Assembly: GCF_001905005.1 (NCBI RefSeq)
Contig: NZ_LWKZ01000023.1
Span: 1-64,000 of the forward strand
Length of the DNA stretch: 64,000 nucleotides
Source: Streptomyces sp. CB02923
GTDB taxonomy: Bacteria > Actinomycetota > Actinomycetes > Streptomycetales > Streptomycetaceae
Direction: 5' to 3'
Below the pieces are notes generated by a model, which had not been told where the DNA came from, made no database searches, and worked only from the letters and a program-made list of their open reading frames with translations. Below, piece after piece: positions 43,731 through 52,613 of the stretch; positions within the stretch are counted from its first letter, which is position 1, and each line of letters opens with the position of its first letter. Both the position numbers and the translations under genes were made by a program.

Positions 43731-44057
43731 TCAGGGACGGCGGGCGACTTCCCGAAGCCGGCTCGGCTGGCTGCCCCAGTTACGGGTACGGGCCAGGATG
43801 CGGCGCCGGTGGCCGAAGGCGTGCAGGCGTTCCACGAAGTGCAGGCCCGCCGAGTCCATGAAGGTGACCTCCGCGATGTCCAGGGTCACGCTGCTCGTCA
43901 CGGTGGGCAGCCCGTTCAGGGCCTGGTCGAGAAGGGGTACGGAAGCGCAGTCGATCTCTCCTCTGGGGCTGAGCACGGCCCGGTCGCCGTGCAGGTGGGT
44001 GCGGACCGTCAAAATGTTCACGCGGTCCGGGCCAGACAGTTCTGTCTCAGGGGCCAT
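43731..44057 (-). CDS. STAS-domain anti-sigma factor antagonist
   Basis: A 108-residue STAS protein with the canonical switch site: VTLDIAEVTFMDSAGLHFV contains D-S-A-G, where the Ser is the likely phosphorylation target. It would bind an anti-sigma kinase and be reset by SpoIIE-type phosphatases such as the one at 12059, though the pairing is unproven. It is divergent from the TetR gene, with 65 bases between starts. Confidence 0.85.
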   Translation of the reverse strand: MAPETELSGPDRVNILTVRTHLHGDRAVLSPRGEIDCASVPLLDQALNGLPTVTSSVTLDIAEVTFMDSAGLHFVERLHAFGHRRRILARTRNWGSQPSRLREVARRP

Positions 44058-44122
44058 GCCCTTACCGTGTCAGGGTCGGACGAGCCTGTCCACAATCACC
44101 ACCACGTTGTCAGGGGGACACG

Positions 44123-44731
44123 ATGGCTCCACGGGACGCGACGGCCACCGATGCCGCGGTGCCGGCGGTCCGTCCGCCCGCCCAGGCGCGCGAGCGCATC
44201 CTGGAGACGGCCTACGAGCTGTTCTCCCGGCGCGGTATCCGCGCGGTCGGCGTCGACGAGGTGATCGCCCGCTCCCAGGTGGCCAAGGCCACGCTCTACC
44301 GCAACTTCCCTTCGAAGGACGCGTTGGTTCTGGCGTTCCTCCAGCGCCGCGAGCAGCGCTGGACCCTGGGTTTCGTGGAGGCCGGCGCGCGGCAGCGGGG
44401 CGCCGACCCGGAGGAGCGGCTCCTCGCCGTCTTCGACGTGTTCGACGAGTGGTTCCGCCACCCCGACTTCGACGCCTGCGCCTTCGTCAACGTGCTGCTG
44501 GAGATGGGCCGGGACCACCCGCTGGGGCAGGCGAGCATCGGCTACCTGGAGAACATCCGCGCCATCGTGCGTTCCCTGGCCGAGGAGGCCGGGCTCCGGG
44601 ACACCGACGACTTCGCCCGCTCCTGGCACATCCTCATGAAGGGGTCGATCATCTCGGCGGCCGAGGGCGACACCGAGGCCGCCCGGCGGGCGCAGGACAT
44701 GGCCCGCATGCTCATCGAGCGGCACCGCTGA
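44123..44731 (+). CDS. TetR-family regulator
   Basis: A 202-residue regulator. The N-terminal HTH is clear (RERILETAYELFSRRGIRAVG, SQVAKATLYRNFPSKDALV). The C-terminal domain is a ligand pocket of unknown specificity. Its closest context is the divergent STAS gene. GTCAGGG direct repeats between the two genes could form its operator. Confidence 0.9.
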   Translation: MAPRDATATDAAVPAVRPPAQARERILETAYELFSRRGIRAVGVDEVIARSQVAKATLYRNFPSKDALVLAFLQRREQRWTLGFVEAGARQRGADPEERLLAVFDVFDEWFRHPDFDACAFVNVLLEMGRDHPLGQASIGYLENIRAIVRSLAEEAGLRDTDDFARSWHILMKGSIISAAEGDTEAARRAQDMARMLIERHR

Positions 44732-44753
44732 GGCACCGCCGAGGCCCCTTGAG
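44722..44753. repeat. 11-bp tandem units over the TetR stop
   Basis: GCACCGCTGAG, GCACCGCCGAG and GCCCCTTGAG follow one another; the TGA in the first unit is the stop codon. Confidence 0.8.
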
Positions 44754-44874
44754 GCAGCGCCGCCCGACCGCCCCGGCGCAGTACAGTGTGCTGAACGCTG
44801 AAGTGCACCACCGTAGCCCCGCGCCCGGAGAACGCCCGCGCGGGCCGCGCCCTCGCCCTTGGACGGACCGGACC

Positions 44875-45447
44875 GTGACCGATCTCGACCAGCTCACCCA
44901 GTCGCTGGCCCGCAACCTCAAGCACTGGCGGGCCGAGCGCGGCTACACGCTCGACGCGCTGGCCACCCGCGCCGGAGTCAGCCGCGGCATGATCATCCAG
45001 ATCGAGCAGGCCCGGACCAACCCGAGCGTGGGGACCACCGTCAAGATCGCCGATGCGCTGGGCGTCAGCATCACCACCCTGCTCGACTACGAGCAGGGCC
45101 CCGACGTGCGGGTCGTGGCGCCGGGGGACGCGGTGCGCCTGTGGTCCACCGAGGCAGGCAGCTACACCTCCCTCCTGGTGGGCGGAGAGGCGCCCGGCCC
45201 CTTCGAACTGTGGCAGTGGCGGCTGATGCCCGGCGAACAGAGCACGTCCGACCCGCACCCGCCCGGCACGGTGGAACTGCTGCACGTCTCCGAGGGGCGG
45301 CTGACCCTCGTCGTGGACGGCGCGGAGCACACCGTGCCGGAGGGCGGCTCGGCGACGTTCGAAGCCAAGGCGGCGCACGGCTACCGCAACGACGGCGACC
45401 GGCCGCTGGTGATGACGATGGCCGTGCTCATTCCGCCCGCCCGCTGA
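44875..45447 (+). CDS. XRE-family regulator with cupin domain
   Basis: A 190-residue regulator: N-terminal HTH_3 (residues about 8-65: LKHWRAERGYTLDALATRAG, then VSRGMIIQIEQ) and a C-terminal cupin (about 105-185; PHPPGTVELLHVSEGRL). Such regulators often control a neighbouring metabolic gene, here probably the YbaK-like gene 44 bases downstream. The GTG at 44875 is chosen. Confidence 0.9.
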   Translation: MTDLDQLTQSLARNLKHWRAERGYTLDALATRAGVSRGMIIQIEQARTNPSVGTTVKIADALGVSITTLLDYEQGPDVRVVAPGDAVRLWSTEAGSYTSLLVGGEAPGPFELWQWRLMPGEQSTSDPHPPGTVELLHVSEGRLTLVVDGAEHTVPEGGSATFEAKAAHGYRNDGDRPLVMTMAVLIPPAR

Positions 45448-45491
45448 GACGGCACGGGGCACGGACCGGCCGAACTGTTAGTTTGGGCGCC

Positions 45492-46058
45492 ATGCCCGAG
45501 CCCATGGACGCCTTCGACGAGGTACACGCCGCCACCGACTGCCTGGACCTGCTGACCGGGCCGGTCGCCACCGCCATCCGCGGCTGGCGGGGCACCGTGC
45601 CCGTCGAACAGTTCCGCTTCGTGGACACCGACCCGGCCATCGCGGACACCGCCGTCCTCGTCGAGCACCACGGCGCGTGGCTCCTGGAACAGTCGGCGAA
45701 CTGCGTCGTCGTGGCGGGCAAGCGCGGCGGCGCCGTCACCCTCGCCGCCTGCGTGGTCCTCTCGCACACCCGAGCCGACGTGAACGGAGCCGTACGGCGC
45801 CGGCTCGGTGCCCGCAAGGCGTCCTTCGCCTCCATGGACACCGCCGTCAGCGAGAGCGGCATGGAGTACGGCGGCATCACCCCGATCGGACTGCCCGCGG
45901 CCTGGCCGCTGTTCGTGGACGCCGCCGTGGCGGACACCCCGTACGTGCTGATCGGCAGCGGCAGCCGCCGCGGCAAGCTCATCGTGCCGGGCAAGGCGCT
46001 GGCCGAACTGCCGGGCGCGACGGTCCTCGACGGACTGGCGACGGTGCCGGGGGAGTAG
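45492..46058 (+). CDS. YbaK/EbsC-family aminoacyl-tRNA deacylase-like protein
   Basis: A 188-residue YbaK/ProX-like protein. The conserved pattern is VVVAGKRGGAVTLAACVVLSHT, ...RADVNGAVRRRLGARKASFA and GMEYGGITPIGLP. Relatives hydrolyse mischarged Cys- or Ala-tRNA, keeping protein synthesis accurate; some have been linked to amino-acid regulation. The neighbour is an XRE-cupin regulator. Confidence 0.85.
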   Translation: MPEPMDAFDEVHAATDCLDLLTGPVATAIRGWRGTVPVEQFRFVDTDPAIADTAVLVEHHGAWLLEQSANCVVVAGKRGGAVTLAACVVLSHTRADVNGAVRRRLGARKASFASMDTAVSESGMEYGGITPIGLPAAWPLFVDAAVADTPYVLIGSGSRRGKLIVPGKALAELPGATVLDGLATVPGE

Positions 46059-46128
46059 GGCGCGCCGCCCGTCCCGCTGTCCGAAAACCACCCTCCGGAA
46101 CAGCCGCGCCCGCGCTCCGTCCGGCGCG

Positions 46129-46212
46129 TCCGGAGCGTGATGCCGGATGTCCGGAGCATGACGCCGGGTGTCCGGGCTGATGAGCGCCCCTGTCCGGAGC
46201 ATTCCGGGCGTG
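46129..46212. repeat. 21-22-bp repeats upstream of the XRE membrane gene
   Basis: TCCGGAGC(A/G)TGA(T/C)GCCGG(A/G)TG occurs at 46129 and 46150, followed by two or three degenerate copies (46171, 46193). They lie in the leader region of the next gene. Confidence 0.75.
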
Positions 46213-46304
46213 TCCGTCCGCTGTCCGGTCGGCGTCCTCCCGCGCGCAGCCTTGGCGGATTCTCCAATAGCCGTACGGGGGTGCGTGCCCCGATCATTCG
46301 CGCC

Positions 46305-47498
46305 ATGGACACCAGGGGGAGCACGGACCCGGCCGAGGCCCGTGACGTGACCGCATTCCTCGCGATGCTGCGGGAGCTCAAGGAGCGCCGCGGGCTGACC
46401 TACCGGCAGCTCGAACAGCGCGCCGCCGAGCAGGGGGAGGTGCTGGCGCGCAGTACGCTCGCGGACGTTCTCAGTGGCAGACGCCTGCCCCGCCCGGAAG
46501 TCCTGGCCGTCTTCCTGCGCGCCTGCGGCGAGGGCGATGAACGGGTCACGGCCTGGCTCGACGCCCGCGAGGACGTCGCCACCCGGGCCCGTACGGCGAC
46601 GGCGGAAGCGGCCGCGGCGGAACGGGCGGCGGCCCGGACCACACCGGATGCACCAGACATACCGGATACATCGGTCACACCGGATGTGTCGGTCACACCG
46701 GACATGGCCGGGAACCGCTCCCGGCGTCTGCCGCTCCCGGTCTGGGCCCGCCGGACACCGGTGCTGATCGCGTCGGCCGTCGCCGTCGTCCTCGCCGCCA
46801 CCACCGCATGGATGCTGGCCTCCGACGCTTCCTCCTCCACGGCGGGTCCCGGAAGCAGTGCGCGGACCGACCGGCAGACCGGACACAGCGCATCGGAAGG
46901 CACACCGGAAGGCGCGCGGTCCGGCGCGCGGGGCCGGGGCGCCGGAGTCCCCGCGGGCTGGATACGGATCCGCCCGGCCGCGGCACCCGCCCTGTGCGTG
47001 ACCGACGGACGCGTCCAGGACCAGCGCTACCCCTCCCTCGTGGCCGTGCAGCGGCCGTGCGGAGGCGTGGCGCCGCAGCGCACCGCACTCGAACCGGTGG
47101 GTACGGACAGCTATCGCATCGCGTGGGTGCACCCCGACCTCGGAAAGGGCTGCCTGAAGGCCCTGTCGGGCGGTGCGGCGGACGGTCTGCTGGAGCCGTG
47201 GGAAGCCTGCGCCCGTGCCAGCAGCTTCCGCATCGAACCCGAAGCCGACCCTGAACCCGAAGCCGACCTCGGATCCAAACCCGACCCCGGATCCAAACCC
47301 GACCCCGAATCCTCCCGGACGAGCGGCAAGGCGACGGCGAACGGCGAGGCGTCCGGCCGGTACGTCTTCCGCGCGGACGGCGGGCAGTGCCTCGGAGTGC
47401 GGGACGCCCGTACGGACAGCGGCGTCGAGCTGACACTGCAACGGTGCACCGGCCGCGAGAACCAGACCTTCCTCATCGACCCCGCGTCCGCACGCTGA
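46305..47498 (+). CDS. Transmembrane XRE-domain protein with lectin-like C-terminus
   Basis: A 397-residue protein: N-terminal XRE HTH (about 15-80; LKERRGLTYRQLEQRAAEQG), a linker with T-P-D-(V/I/T) repeats, one membrane segment (TPVLIASAVAVVLAATTAWM, about 147-168), and an extracellular part ending in a ricin-B-like unit (GQCLGVRDA...CTGRENQTFLID). A second low-complexity E-P-E-A-D / S-K-P-D-P tract lies near 310-330. It resembles membrane-bound XRE regulators of secreted-protein loci; whether it senses surface glycans is a guess. Confidence 0.75.
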   Translation: MDTRGSTDPAEARDVTAFLAMLRELKERRGLTYRQLEQRAAEQGEVLARSTLADVLSGRRLPRPEVLAVFLRACGEGDERVTAWLDAREDVATRARTATAEAAAAERAAARTTPDAPDIPDTSVTPDVSVTPDMAGNRSRRLPLPVWARRTPVLIASAVAVVLAATTAWMLASDASSSTAGPGSSARTDRQTGHSASEGTPEGARSGARGRGAGVPAGWIRIRPAAAPALCVTDGRVQDQRYPSLVAVQRPCGGVAPQRTALEPVGTDSYRIAWVHPDLGKGCLKALSGGAADGLLEPWEACARASSFRIEPEADPEPEADLGSKPDPGSKPDPESSRTSGKATANGEASGRYVFRADGGQCLGVRDARTDSGVELTLQRCTGRENQTFLIDPASAR

Positions 47499-47504
47499 TC
47501 CGCC

Positions 47505-47912
47505 TCAGCCCAGGCGGGGTATCTCGATGGCCGGGCAGCGGTCCATCACCATGTCCAGGCCCGCGGCCCGTACCGCGTCGTACGCCGCTTCGTCGATCAC
47601 GCCGAGCTGGAACCAGAGCGCCTTGGCGCCGATCCCCACGGCCTCGTCGGCGACGCCGCCCGCCAGGCCGCTGTTGACGAAGACGTCCACCACGTCGACC
47701 GGGAACGGGATCGCGGCCAGGGTCGGGTAGCCCTGCTCGCCGTGGACGGTCTCGGCCTTGGGATGGACCGGGACGATGCGCTTGCCGTAGCGCTGGAGCA
47801 CGCCGGCGACGCCGTACGCCGCGCGGTTCTCGTTCGCGGACAGGCCCACGACGGCCCAGGTGTCGCCGGTCTCCCGAAGGATCCTGCGGATCGTCGCCGG
47901 ATCGCCGTACAC
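47505..47912 (-). CDS. CoA-binding domain protein
   Basis: A 135-residue Rossmann-fold protein of the COG1832 CoA-binding family (TWAVVGLSANENRAAYGVAG, VHPKAETVHGEQGYPTL, then GAKALWFQLGV). The GTG at 47912 follows GGGAGGCAGCT and starts at the conserved residues. The family binds CoA; enzymatic activity is unknown. It converges with the XRE gene with 6 bases between stops. Confidence 0.85.
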   Translation of the reverse strand: MYGDPATIRRILRETGDTWAVVGLSANENRAAYGVAGVLQRYGKRIVPVHPKAETVHGEQGYPTLAAIPFPVDVVDVFVNSGLAGGVADEAVGIGAKALWFQLGVIDEAAYDAVRAAGLDMVMDRCPAIEIPRLG

Positions 47913-48049
47913 AGCTGCCTCCCGTGGGTCGGGCCGGGGCCCGTCGGCCGTGGCCGCACATCGGCGGCCGTCTGCACCGGCCAACGTGCGGGAGGGGGCG
48001 AAGATTCCCGTGGGCGCCGGGCACTCCCGGTGGAACATAGAGTGGCCTG

Positions 48050-48670
48050 ATGCAGGAGCAGTACCGGACTCTCGCGCGCGAGGGTGTTCACGAGATCGAG
48101 ATCAACAAGTCCCGCTTCATCTGCGCGCTCGCCCCCGTGGCGACCGAGACCGAGGCCCAGGACTTCATCGCGCGTATCCGCAAGGAGCACCCCGCCGCGC
48201 GGCACCACTGCTTCGCGTACGTCCTCGGGGCCGACGGCGGAGTGCAGAAGGCCAGCGACGACGGCGAGCCGGGCGGGACCGCGGGGGTGCCGATGCTCCA
48301 GATGCTGGTGCGCCGCGAGGTCAGGTACGCCGTCGCGGTGGTCACCCGCTACTTCGGTGGCGTCAAGCTGGGGGCCGGTGGCCTGATCCGCGCGTACGGG
48401 GGCGTCGTGGGCGAGGCCCTGGACGCGCTCGGCACGGTCACCCGGCAGCGCTTCCGCCTGGTCACCGTCACCGTCGACCACCAGCGCGCGGGACGCGTGG
48501 AGAACGATCTGCGGACCACGGGCCGGGCCGTGCGCGAGGTGACGTACGGGGCCGACGTACGTTTCGAGATCGGGCTGCCGGAATCCGACCTGGACGGCTT
48601 CCGCGCCTGGCTGGCCGACGCGACGGCGGGCACGGCGGCCCTGGAGCTGGGCGGCGAGGCGTACGGGTAG
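48050..48670 (+). CDS. YigZ/IMPACT family protein
   Basis: A 206-residue protein with the IMPACT domain: FICALAPVATETEAQDFI, HHCFAYVLGA, SDDGEPGGTAG and VTRYFGGVKLGAGGLIRAYG. YigZ proteins bind nucleic acids or ribosomes and are nonessential. It stands divergent from the CoA-binding gene. Confidence 0.9.
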   Translation: MQEQYRTLAREGVHEIEINKSRFICALAPVATETEAQDFIARIRKEHPAARHHCFAYVLGADGGVQKASDDGEPGGTAGVPMLQMLVRREVRYAVAVVTRYFGGVKLGAGGLIRAYGGVVGEALDALGTVTRQRFRLVTVTVDHQRAGRVENDLRTTGRAVREVTYGADVRFEIGLPESDLDGFRAWLADATAGTAALELGGEAYG

Positions 48671-48743
48671 GAGGCCGCTCCGGGAGGGCCACGGACGGTC
48701 ATCGGGACGGCCACGGGGACAGTTACGGGGACGATGCCCGGGG

Positions 48744-49847
48744 TCAGGCGGGAGTGCGGAGCAGGTCCGACAGGGTGTCGTACGCCTGCTGGACGAACGG
48801 GGCGCCGAGGCCCGGCGCGCAGTTGGCCAGGGCGACCAGCGCGGTGCCGTGCCGCGGGCTGAAACCGGCGAAGGCCGTGCAGCCGGGGGTGCCGCCCGAG
48901 TGGTGGTAGAGCCCCGCGCCGTCGGGCCGGGGCCGGATGTTCCAGATCAGGGCGAGCCGGGAGGCGCCGCGGGAGTGGACGAGCCGTGGGCGGGTGACGT
49001 CCTCCAGGGCGGTCCGCAGGGGCGCCGACGGTACGCCGGTGACGTCCGCGGTCCCCGGGCCGACCAGCGCCTCGGCGAGCGTCAGCAGGTCGCGCGCGCT
49101 GGAGCGTACGGCCCCGGCGGCGGGCAGACCCGGGATGCTGAACGGCGGCCGGGGGCGGCGGTGCCGGTACCCGGTGACCTGGGTGGTGCCGGGAGGCGGG
49201 GCCGCTGTGGCGCTCGTGTCGTGCAGGCCGAGGGGCCGCAGGACGTGGGCCGCGAGCAGTTCGTCGTACGGGAGTCCGCCGGACGCGCCGCACAGGGCGT
49301 GACCGAGGAGGCCGGCACCGAAGTTGGAGTACCGCACCCGGGTGCCCGGCCGGGACCGCAACCGGGTACGGGCCAGGGCACGCAGGACGTCCGCGCGCGT
49401 GAAGCCCGCGTAGGGGTTGACCGGCAGACGGCGGCCTGCGGAGCGCAGCAGCCCCGGAGGCAGGCGGGGCAGGCCCGACGTGTGGGTGGCCAGATGGGTG
49501 AGGGTGATGTCCGTACCGCGTACGGGGACGCAGGTGCCCGGAGGCAGATGGCGGGCGACGGGATCGTGGTGGCCCACCTCGCCCCGGGCGGCGTGCTCGG
49601 CGAACAGCAGCGCGGTGAACGTCTTGGTGAGCGAGCCGACTTCGAAACGGGTGGACGGCTCCACCGGTACGCCGCCCTCGAACGCGGTGCTGCCCCGGAC
49701 GAAGAAGGAGCGCTGCCCATGCCGATACAGGCCGACGGCGACGGCACTCGCGCCCGGGGCGGCGGACAGCAGCGCCTCCGGCAGGTCCCGCGGCGGCAGG
49801 TCTTCGGACAGGTCGCGCGCTGCCGCGGCCGGCGCTCCGGGCGTCAT
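48744..49847 (-). CDS. Serine hydrolase, beta-lactamase/PBP-C family
   Basis: A 367-residue serine-active hydrolase with S72-L-T-K75 (active-site S-x-x-K), a YSN motif in RVRYSNFGAG and an HSGG third motif. No signal peptide is seen, so it is cytoplasmic. The ATGA overlap with the upstream helical-protein gene ties it to a four-gene operon with a 62-residue small protein. Related hydrolases can cleave or transfer acyl groups on peptides. A leader-peptidase or amidase role on the small protein is possible but not shown. Confidence 0.85.
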   Translation of the reverse strand: MTPGAPAAAARDLSEDLPPRDLPEALLSAAPGASAVAVGLYRHGQRSFFVRGSTAFEGGVPVEPSTRFEVGSLTKTFTALLFAEHAARGEVGHHDPVARHLPPGTCVPVRGTDITLTHLATHTSGLPRLPPGLLRSAGRRLPVNPYAGFTRADVLRALARTRLRSRPGTRVRYSNFGAGLLGHALCGASGGLPYDELLAAHVLRPLGLHDTSATAAPPPGTTQVTGYRHRRPRPPFSIPGLPAAGAVRSSARDLLTLAEALVGPGTADVTGVPSAPLRTALEDVTRPRLVHSRGASRLALIWNIRPRPDGAGLYHHSGGTPGCTAFAGFSPRHGTALVALANCAPGLGAPFVQQAYDTLSDLLRTPA

Positions 49848-50779
49848 GGGCCGGGCTGCCCCGTGTCGCCCAGCGCCCGGGTGAGGGCGATGGTGCCCGC
49901 GACGACGGCCACGACGGTGGGGTGCTGGTGGGCGTCGAAGAGTTCGGCCGGGTCGCCTTCGACGGGCTCGTCGTCGCGGGGCACGAGCCCGTTCTCGTGC
50001 TGGATGTCCGCCAGCCGCTGCCAGTCGCCGGTCTCCGCCCACGGCACGGGCAGACAGGCGCCGACGATCATCAGCTCGGCCATCAGGTCCCACTGGCCGC
50101 ACTCCGCCCAGATGTCGGTCCACACCGGCAGCCACCGGTCGAGGTAGTCGACGAGGCCGTCGGGGAGCCCGGCGGGCAGGCGGCCCCAGTCGGTGAGGTG
50201 GAAGGCGGCGTGGGTGACGCCGTACCCGGTCAGCCAGTCGATGTGCCAGGGCTCGGGCGTGGCGCCGAGCCAGGTGGCCCGGGTCAGCGAGGGCCAGTCG
50301 TAGGCCGCCGGGCCCTGGTCGAGGTCGAGGACCCGCGCGGAGTTGGCGACCGCGAGCCGCCGGTTCGGTACGTGTTCCACGGCGTGCGTCGAACGCAGCG
50401 TGACCGTGTGGGCGAGCAGCCGGTCCAGCTGCGGGTGCCGGTAGCCGCCGCGGACGAAGTGGGCGTAGGTCTCCAGCGGGTCGGTCTTGAGGGGGTGGCG
50501 CAGCAGCCGTTCGTACAGCAGCGCACCGCTCTCCACCTGCTGCCAGCAGAACTCCAGCAGCTCGCGCGCCAGGGCCAGTTCGGCCGTCCCGGCGACGCCG
50601 CTGCGCAGGACCAGGGAGGCCGCGAGGGCCGCTTCGCCCAGGCCCTTGTACGTGTCGGCGTCGTCGACGAGGTCGGCCCGCGGGCAGTCGGAGAGCTTGC
50701 CGTACTCGCGGTTGGCGTGCAGCCAGGCCAGGGCCCGGGAACCGATGGTGTGCGCGGTCTGCGCCGGGGCCGGGCTCAT
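49844..50779 (-). CDS. All-alpha DUF6895-like protein
   Basis: A 311-residue, helix-rich soluble protein. Its core (GVTHAAFHLTDWG, ELMIVGACL, TYAHFVRGGYRHPQLDRLLAH) aligns with the 421-residue protein at 52600 (ALTHAIMFGTDLG, ELLFSAAML, TSHLLLDRMGLPDARYEALH). I recognise the set as DUF6895-like; function unknown. It overlaps the 274-aa gene before it and the hydrolase gene after it by 4 bases each. Confidence 0.75.
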   Translation of the reverse strand: MSPAPAQTAHTIGSRALAWLHANREYGKLSDCPRADLVDDADTYKGLGEAALAASLVLRSGVAGTAELALARELLEFCWQQVESGALLYERLLRHPLKTDPLETYAHFVRGGYRHPQLDRLLAHTVTLRSTHAVEHVPNRRLAVANSARVLDLDQGPAAYDWPSLTRATWLGATPEPWHIDWLTGYGVTHAAFHLTDWGRLPAGLPDGLVDYLDRWLPVWTDIWAECGQWDLMAELMIVGACLPVPWAETGDWQRLADIQHENGLVPRDDEPVEGDPAELFDAHQHPTVVAVVAGTIALTRALGDTGQPGP

Positions 50780-51600
50780 ACGTCCTCCAGGCCGAGCAGG
50801 CGGCGGGCGACGGCGGTGTCCAGAGCGGGGCGGTCGCCGCCGCCGAGCAGCCCGATGTGTTCGGTCAGTGGTGCGGGATCCAGCGGCAGTCCGGTTCCGT
50901 CCGCGCGGAGCCAGGCCAGCCAGCGGGTGATCCGGGCGGCGGTGGGGTGGTCCCGCCGCAGCGTGGCGCGGGTGGCGCCGCGGGCCAGGCCCAGGGCGCC
51001 GGACCGGGCGGCGGTGTGCACCGGGCCGTCCAGTCCCGGCAGGGCCAGTGAGGCCAGCTTTCCCATCCGTACGGACCAGGACACCCAGCCTTCCTCCACG
51101 GGGGCGCCGGGGCCGCCCGTGCGGTCGCCGCCGTCCGGGCCGGCCGTCGGCGGCAGACCGCGGGGGGCGGAGTCGTCGCACAGTGGAGGGCCCTGGGGGA
51201 GGGGCGCTGCCCGTACCGGGGAATTGGCGGGGTCGAGGCGGGCCAGCACGGTGGCCAGGCCCCAGTCGATCCAGGCCATGATCCAGGCCTCCTCGGGACC
51301 GGCGGGCGGCACCGGAGGGGGCGTCCCGGCGGGCGGCAGCGCACTCAGTGCCAGGCCGATCGCGGCGGTCTCACCGGCGGTAGGGGTCTGACCGGTCAGT
51401 ACATACGGGGCGAGGACGTCCGCCCCCAGGATGCGGACGGCGCCCAGTGCCACCGCCGGGTCGCCGCCGGACTCCGCCGCTGCCTCCACGTGGGCCGCGG
51501 CCACGGCGGCGCCCCCGGTGCCTTGGAGGGCATCGAGGGCGCGACGGGCCAACTGGTCGGCCGATTCGCTGTGCGCGGTCCGTGAGCGCTCGGAGATCAC
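50776..51600 (-). CDS. Hypothetical helical protein, operon partner
   Basis: A 274-residue protein with no recognised family. It is Ala/Leu/Pro-rich with a helical N-terminus (SADQLARRALDALQG), a Gly/Pro-rich middle and a helical C-terminus. The GTG at 51600 overlaps the stop of the 62-aa gene (GTGA) and its own stop overlaps the next ATG (ATGA), so it is strictly co-translated with both. Confidence 0.7.
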   Translation of the reverse strand: MISERSRTAHSESADQLARRALDALQGTGGAAVAAAHVEAAAESGGDPAVALGAVRILGADVLAPYVLTGQTPTAGETAAIGLALSALPPAGTPPPVPPAGPEEAWIMAWIDWGLATVLARLDPANSPVRAAPLPQGPPLCDDSAPRGLPPTAGPDGGDRTGGPGAPVEEGWVSWSVRMGKLASLALPGLDGPVHTAARSGALGLARGATRATLRRDHPTAARITRWLAWLRADGTGLPLDPAPLTEHIGLLGGGDRPALDTAVARRLLGLEDV

Positions 51601-51785
51601 CGGCGCTTCGTTTCCTTCGGCTCCTTGGGCGAGATCAGGAGGCCCAGGAGCAGAACGCCCCACGCGGCTCCGTGCGGTGCGGGGACCGGCGCGTCGCTCA
51701 GCGGGGCTTCGGGCTGGGCCGCGACCCACCCCAGTGCTTCCTTGTCGAGTGTGAGGCCAGTGGGCTGGAGAGTCTGGGCAAGCAT
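51597..51785 (-). CDS. Small protein (62 aa), first gene of the hydrolase operon
   Basis: Begins MLAQTLQPTGLTLDKEALG and ends in a short hydrophobic run (AAWGVLLLGLLIS) and a basic tail (PKEPKETKRR). GAGGGAG lies 6 bases before the ATG at 51785. Its stop overlaps the GTG of the next gene. It could be a leader/core peptide or a small membrane-interacting protein; no family is known. Its place at the head of a coupled operon with a peptide-hydrolase-like enzyme makes it notable. Confidence 0.7.
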   Translation of the reverse strand: MLAQTLQPTGLTLDKEALGWVAAQPEAPLSDAPVPAPHGAAWGVLLLGLLISPKEPKETKRR

Positions 51786-52361
51786 CATTCGCTCCCTCGA
51801 AGAGACGTCATCACCAAGGTCCGGTGATGCCCCCGATGCCACCTCCCAAAGTACTCCTTAATCGACATATCGACCATTGGGGGGGGAGAGGGAGGTGCCG
51901 GGAGGTGGGGGGTGTCCGGGGGTGGGGTGGGTGCCGCGCTGTCGAGAGCAGGCGGCTGCCTCTGTCGGCGGCGGGCGTTCCGGCATCGCGTCGGCACGCT
52001 GTTGCGGTGCCGGAACACCCGCCGCTTGATGCCGAGTTGACGGGGTGTCGCGTAGGGGCGGGCCCGTCCGCCCGTCGCCCGCCCCGTAGTCGCCCGTATG
52101 CGCAGCCGGCCCTGGTACGGACCATTCGGGGGTCGTCGCCGCTGACCGGTCCGGCTACGCGCGAGCGGCCCGGAGCGGAACGATCGGGTACGGAAGCGGC
52201 ACCCCGCGTACCGGGATTCCCTCCGGGAAACAGGAGTTACGCCGAGAACGCGGCTCCGCTTGCGGAGTTTGTCACAACGCACGGCATTCAAGTACCCGTG
52301 CAATCCACCGGCGCCAGGGCCGCCGAAGAAGGAAGGAGAACACCGAAGAAAGAGGAGAAAC
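51786..52361. other. 576-bp divergent region between two small-protein operons
   Basis: It must hold both promoters. A GGGGGGGAGAGGGAGGTG purine tract lies near 51880, and an AG-rich stretch (AAGAAGGAAGGAGAACACC) precedes the right-hand start. No further gene with codon bias was seen. Confidence 0.45.
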
Positions 52362-52613
52362 ATGAAAGAGAGCCTGACGCACAGCGAGGTCACCAAGATG
52401 GTCTCGGGACTCATCAGGGCGGGCGTGGTCGACGGGGGCCTGACCCTCGGGAAGCTGGTGGAGTCGCAGGCGACGACGTCGGACGACGGGCCCGCGGACC
52501 CGGACCTCCACATCCTGTGCTGCAACGAGTACTTCCTCGTCACCCAGGGGATGCCGCAGCCCACCGAGGAGTCCGGTGCGGTCGCGGAGAGCGTGCGGAG
52601 TGACCTTGCCTAG
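52362..52613 (+). CDS. Small protein (83 aa) with CC motif
   Basis: Begins MKESLTHSEVTKMVSGLI (amphipathic, leader-like) and carries DLHILCCNEYFLVTQGMPQ in its second half, with adjacent cysteines. AGGAG is 5 bases before the ATG. The stop overlaps the following gene by 14 bases. It mirrors the 62-aa protein on the other strand: each is the first gene of a set that includes a DUF6895-like protein. A peptide-precursor role is possible but not supported by any known precursor motif. Confidence 0.65.
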   Translation: MKESLTHSEVTKMVSGLIRAGVVDGGLTLGKLVESQATTSDDGPADPDLHILCCNEYFLVTQGMPQPTEESGAVAESVRSDLA

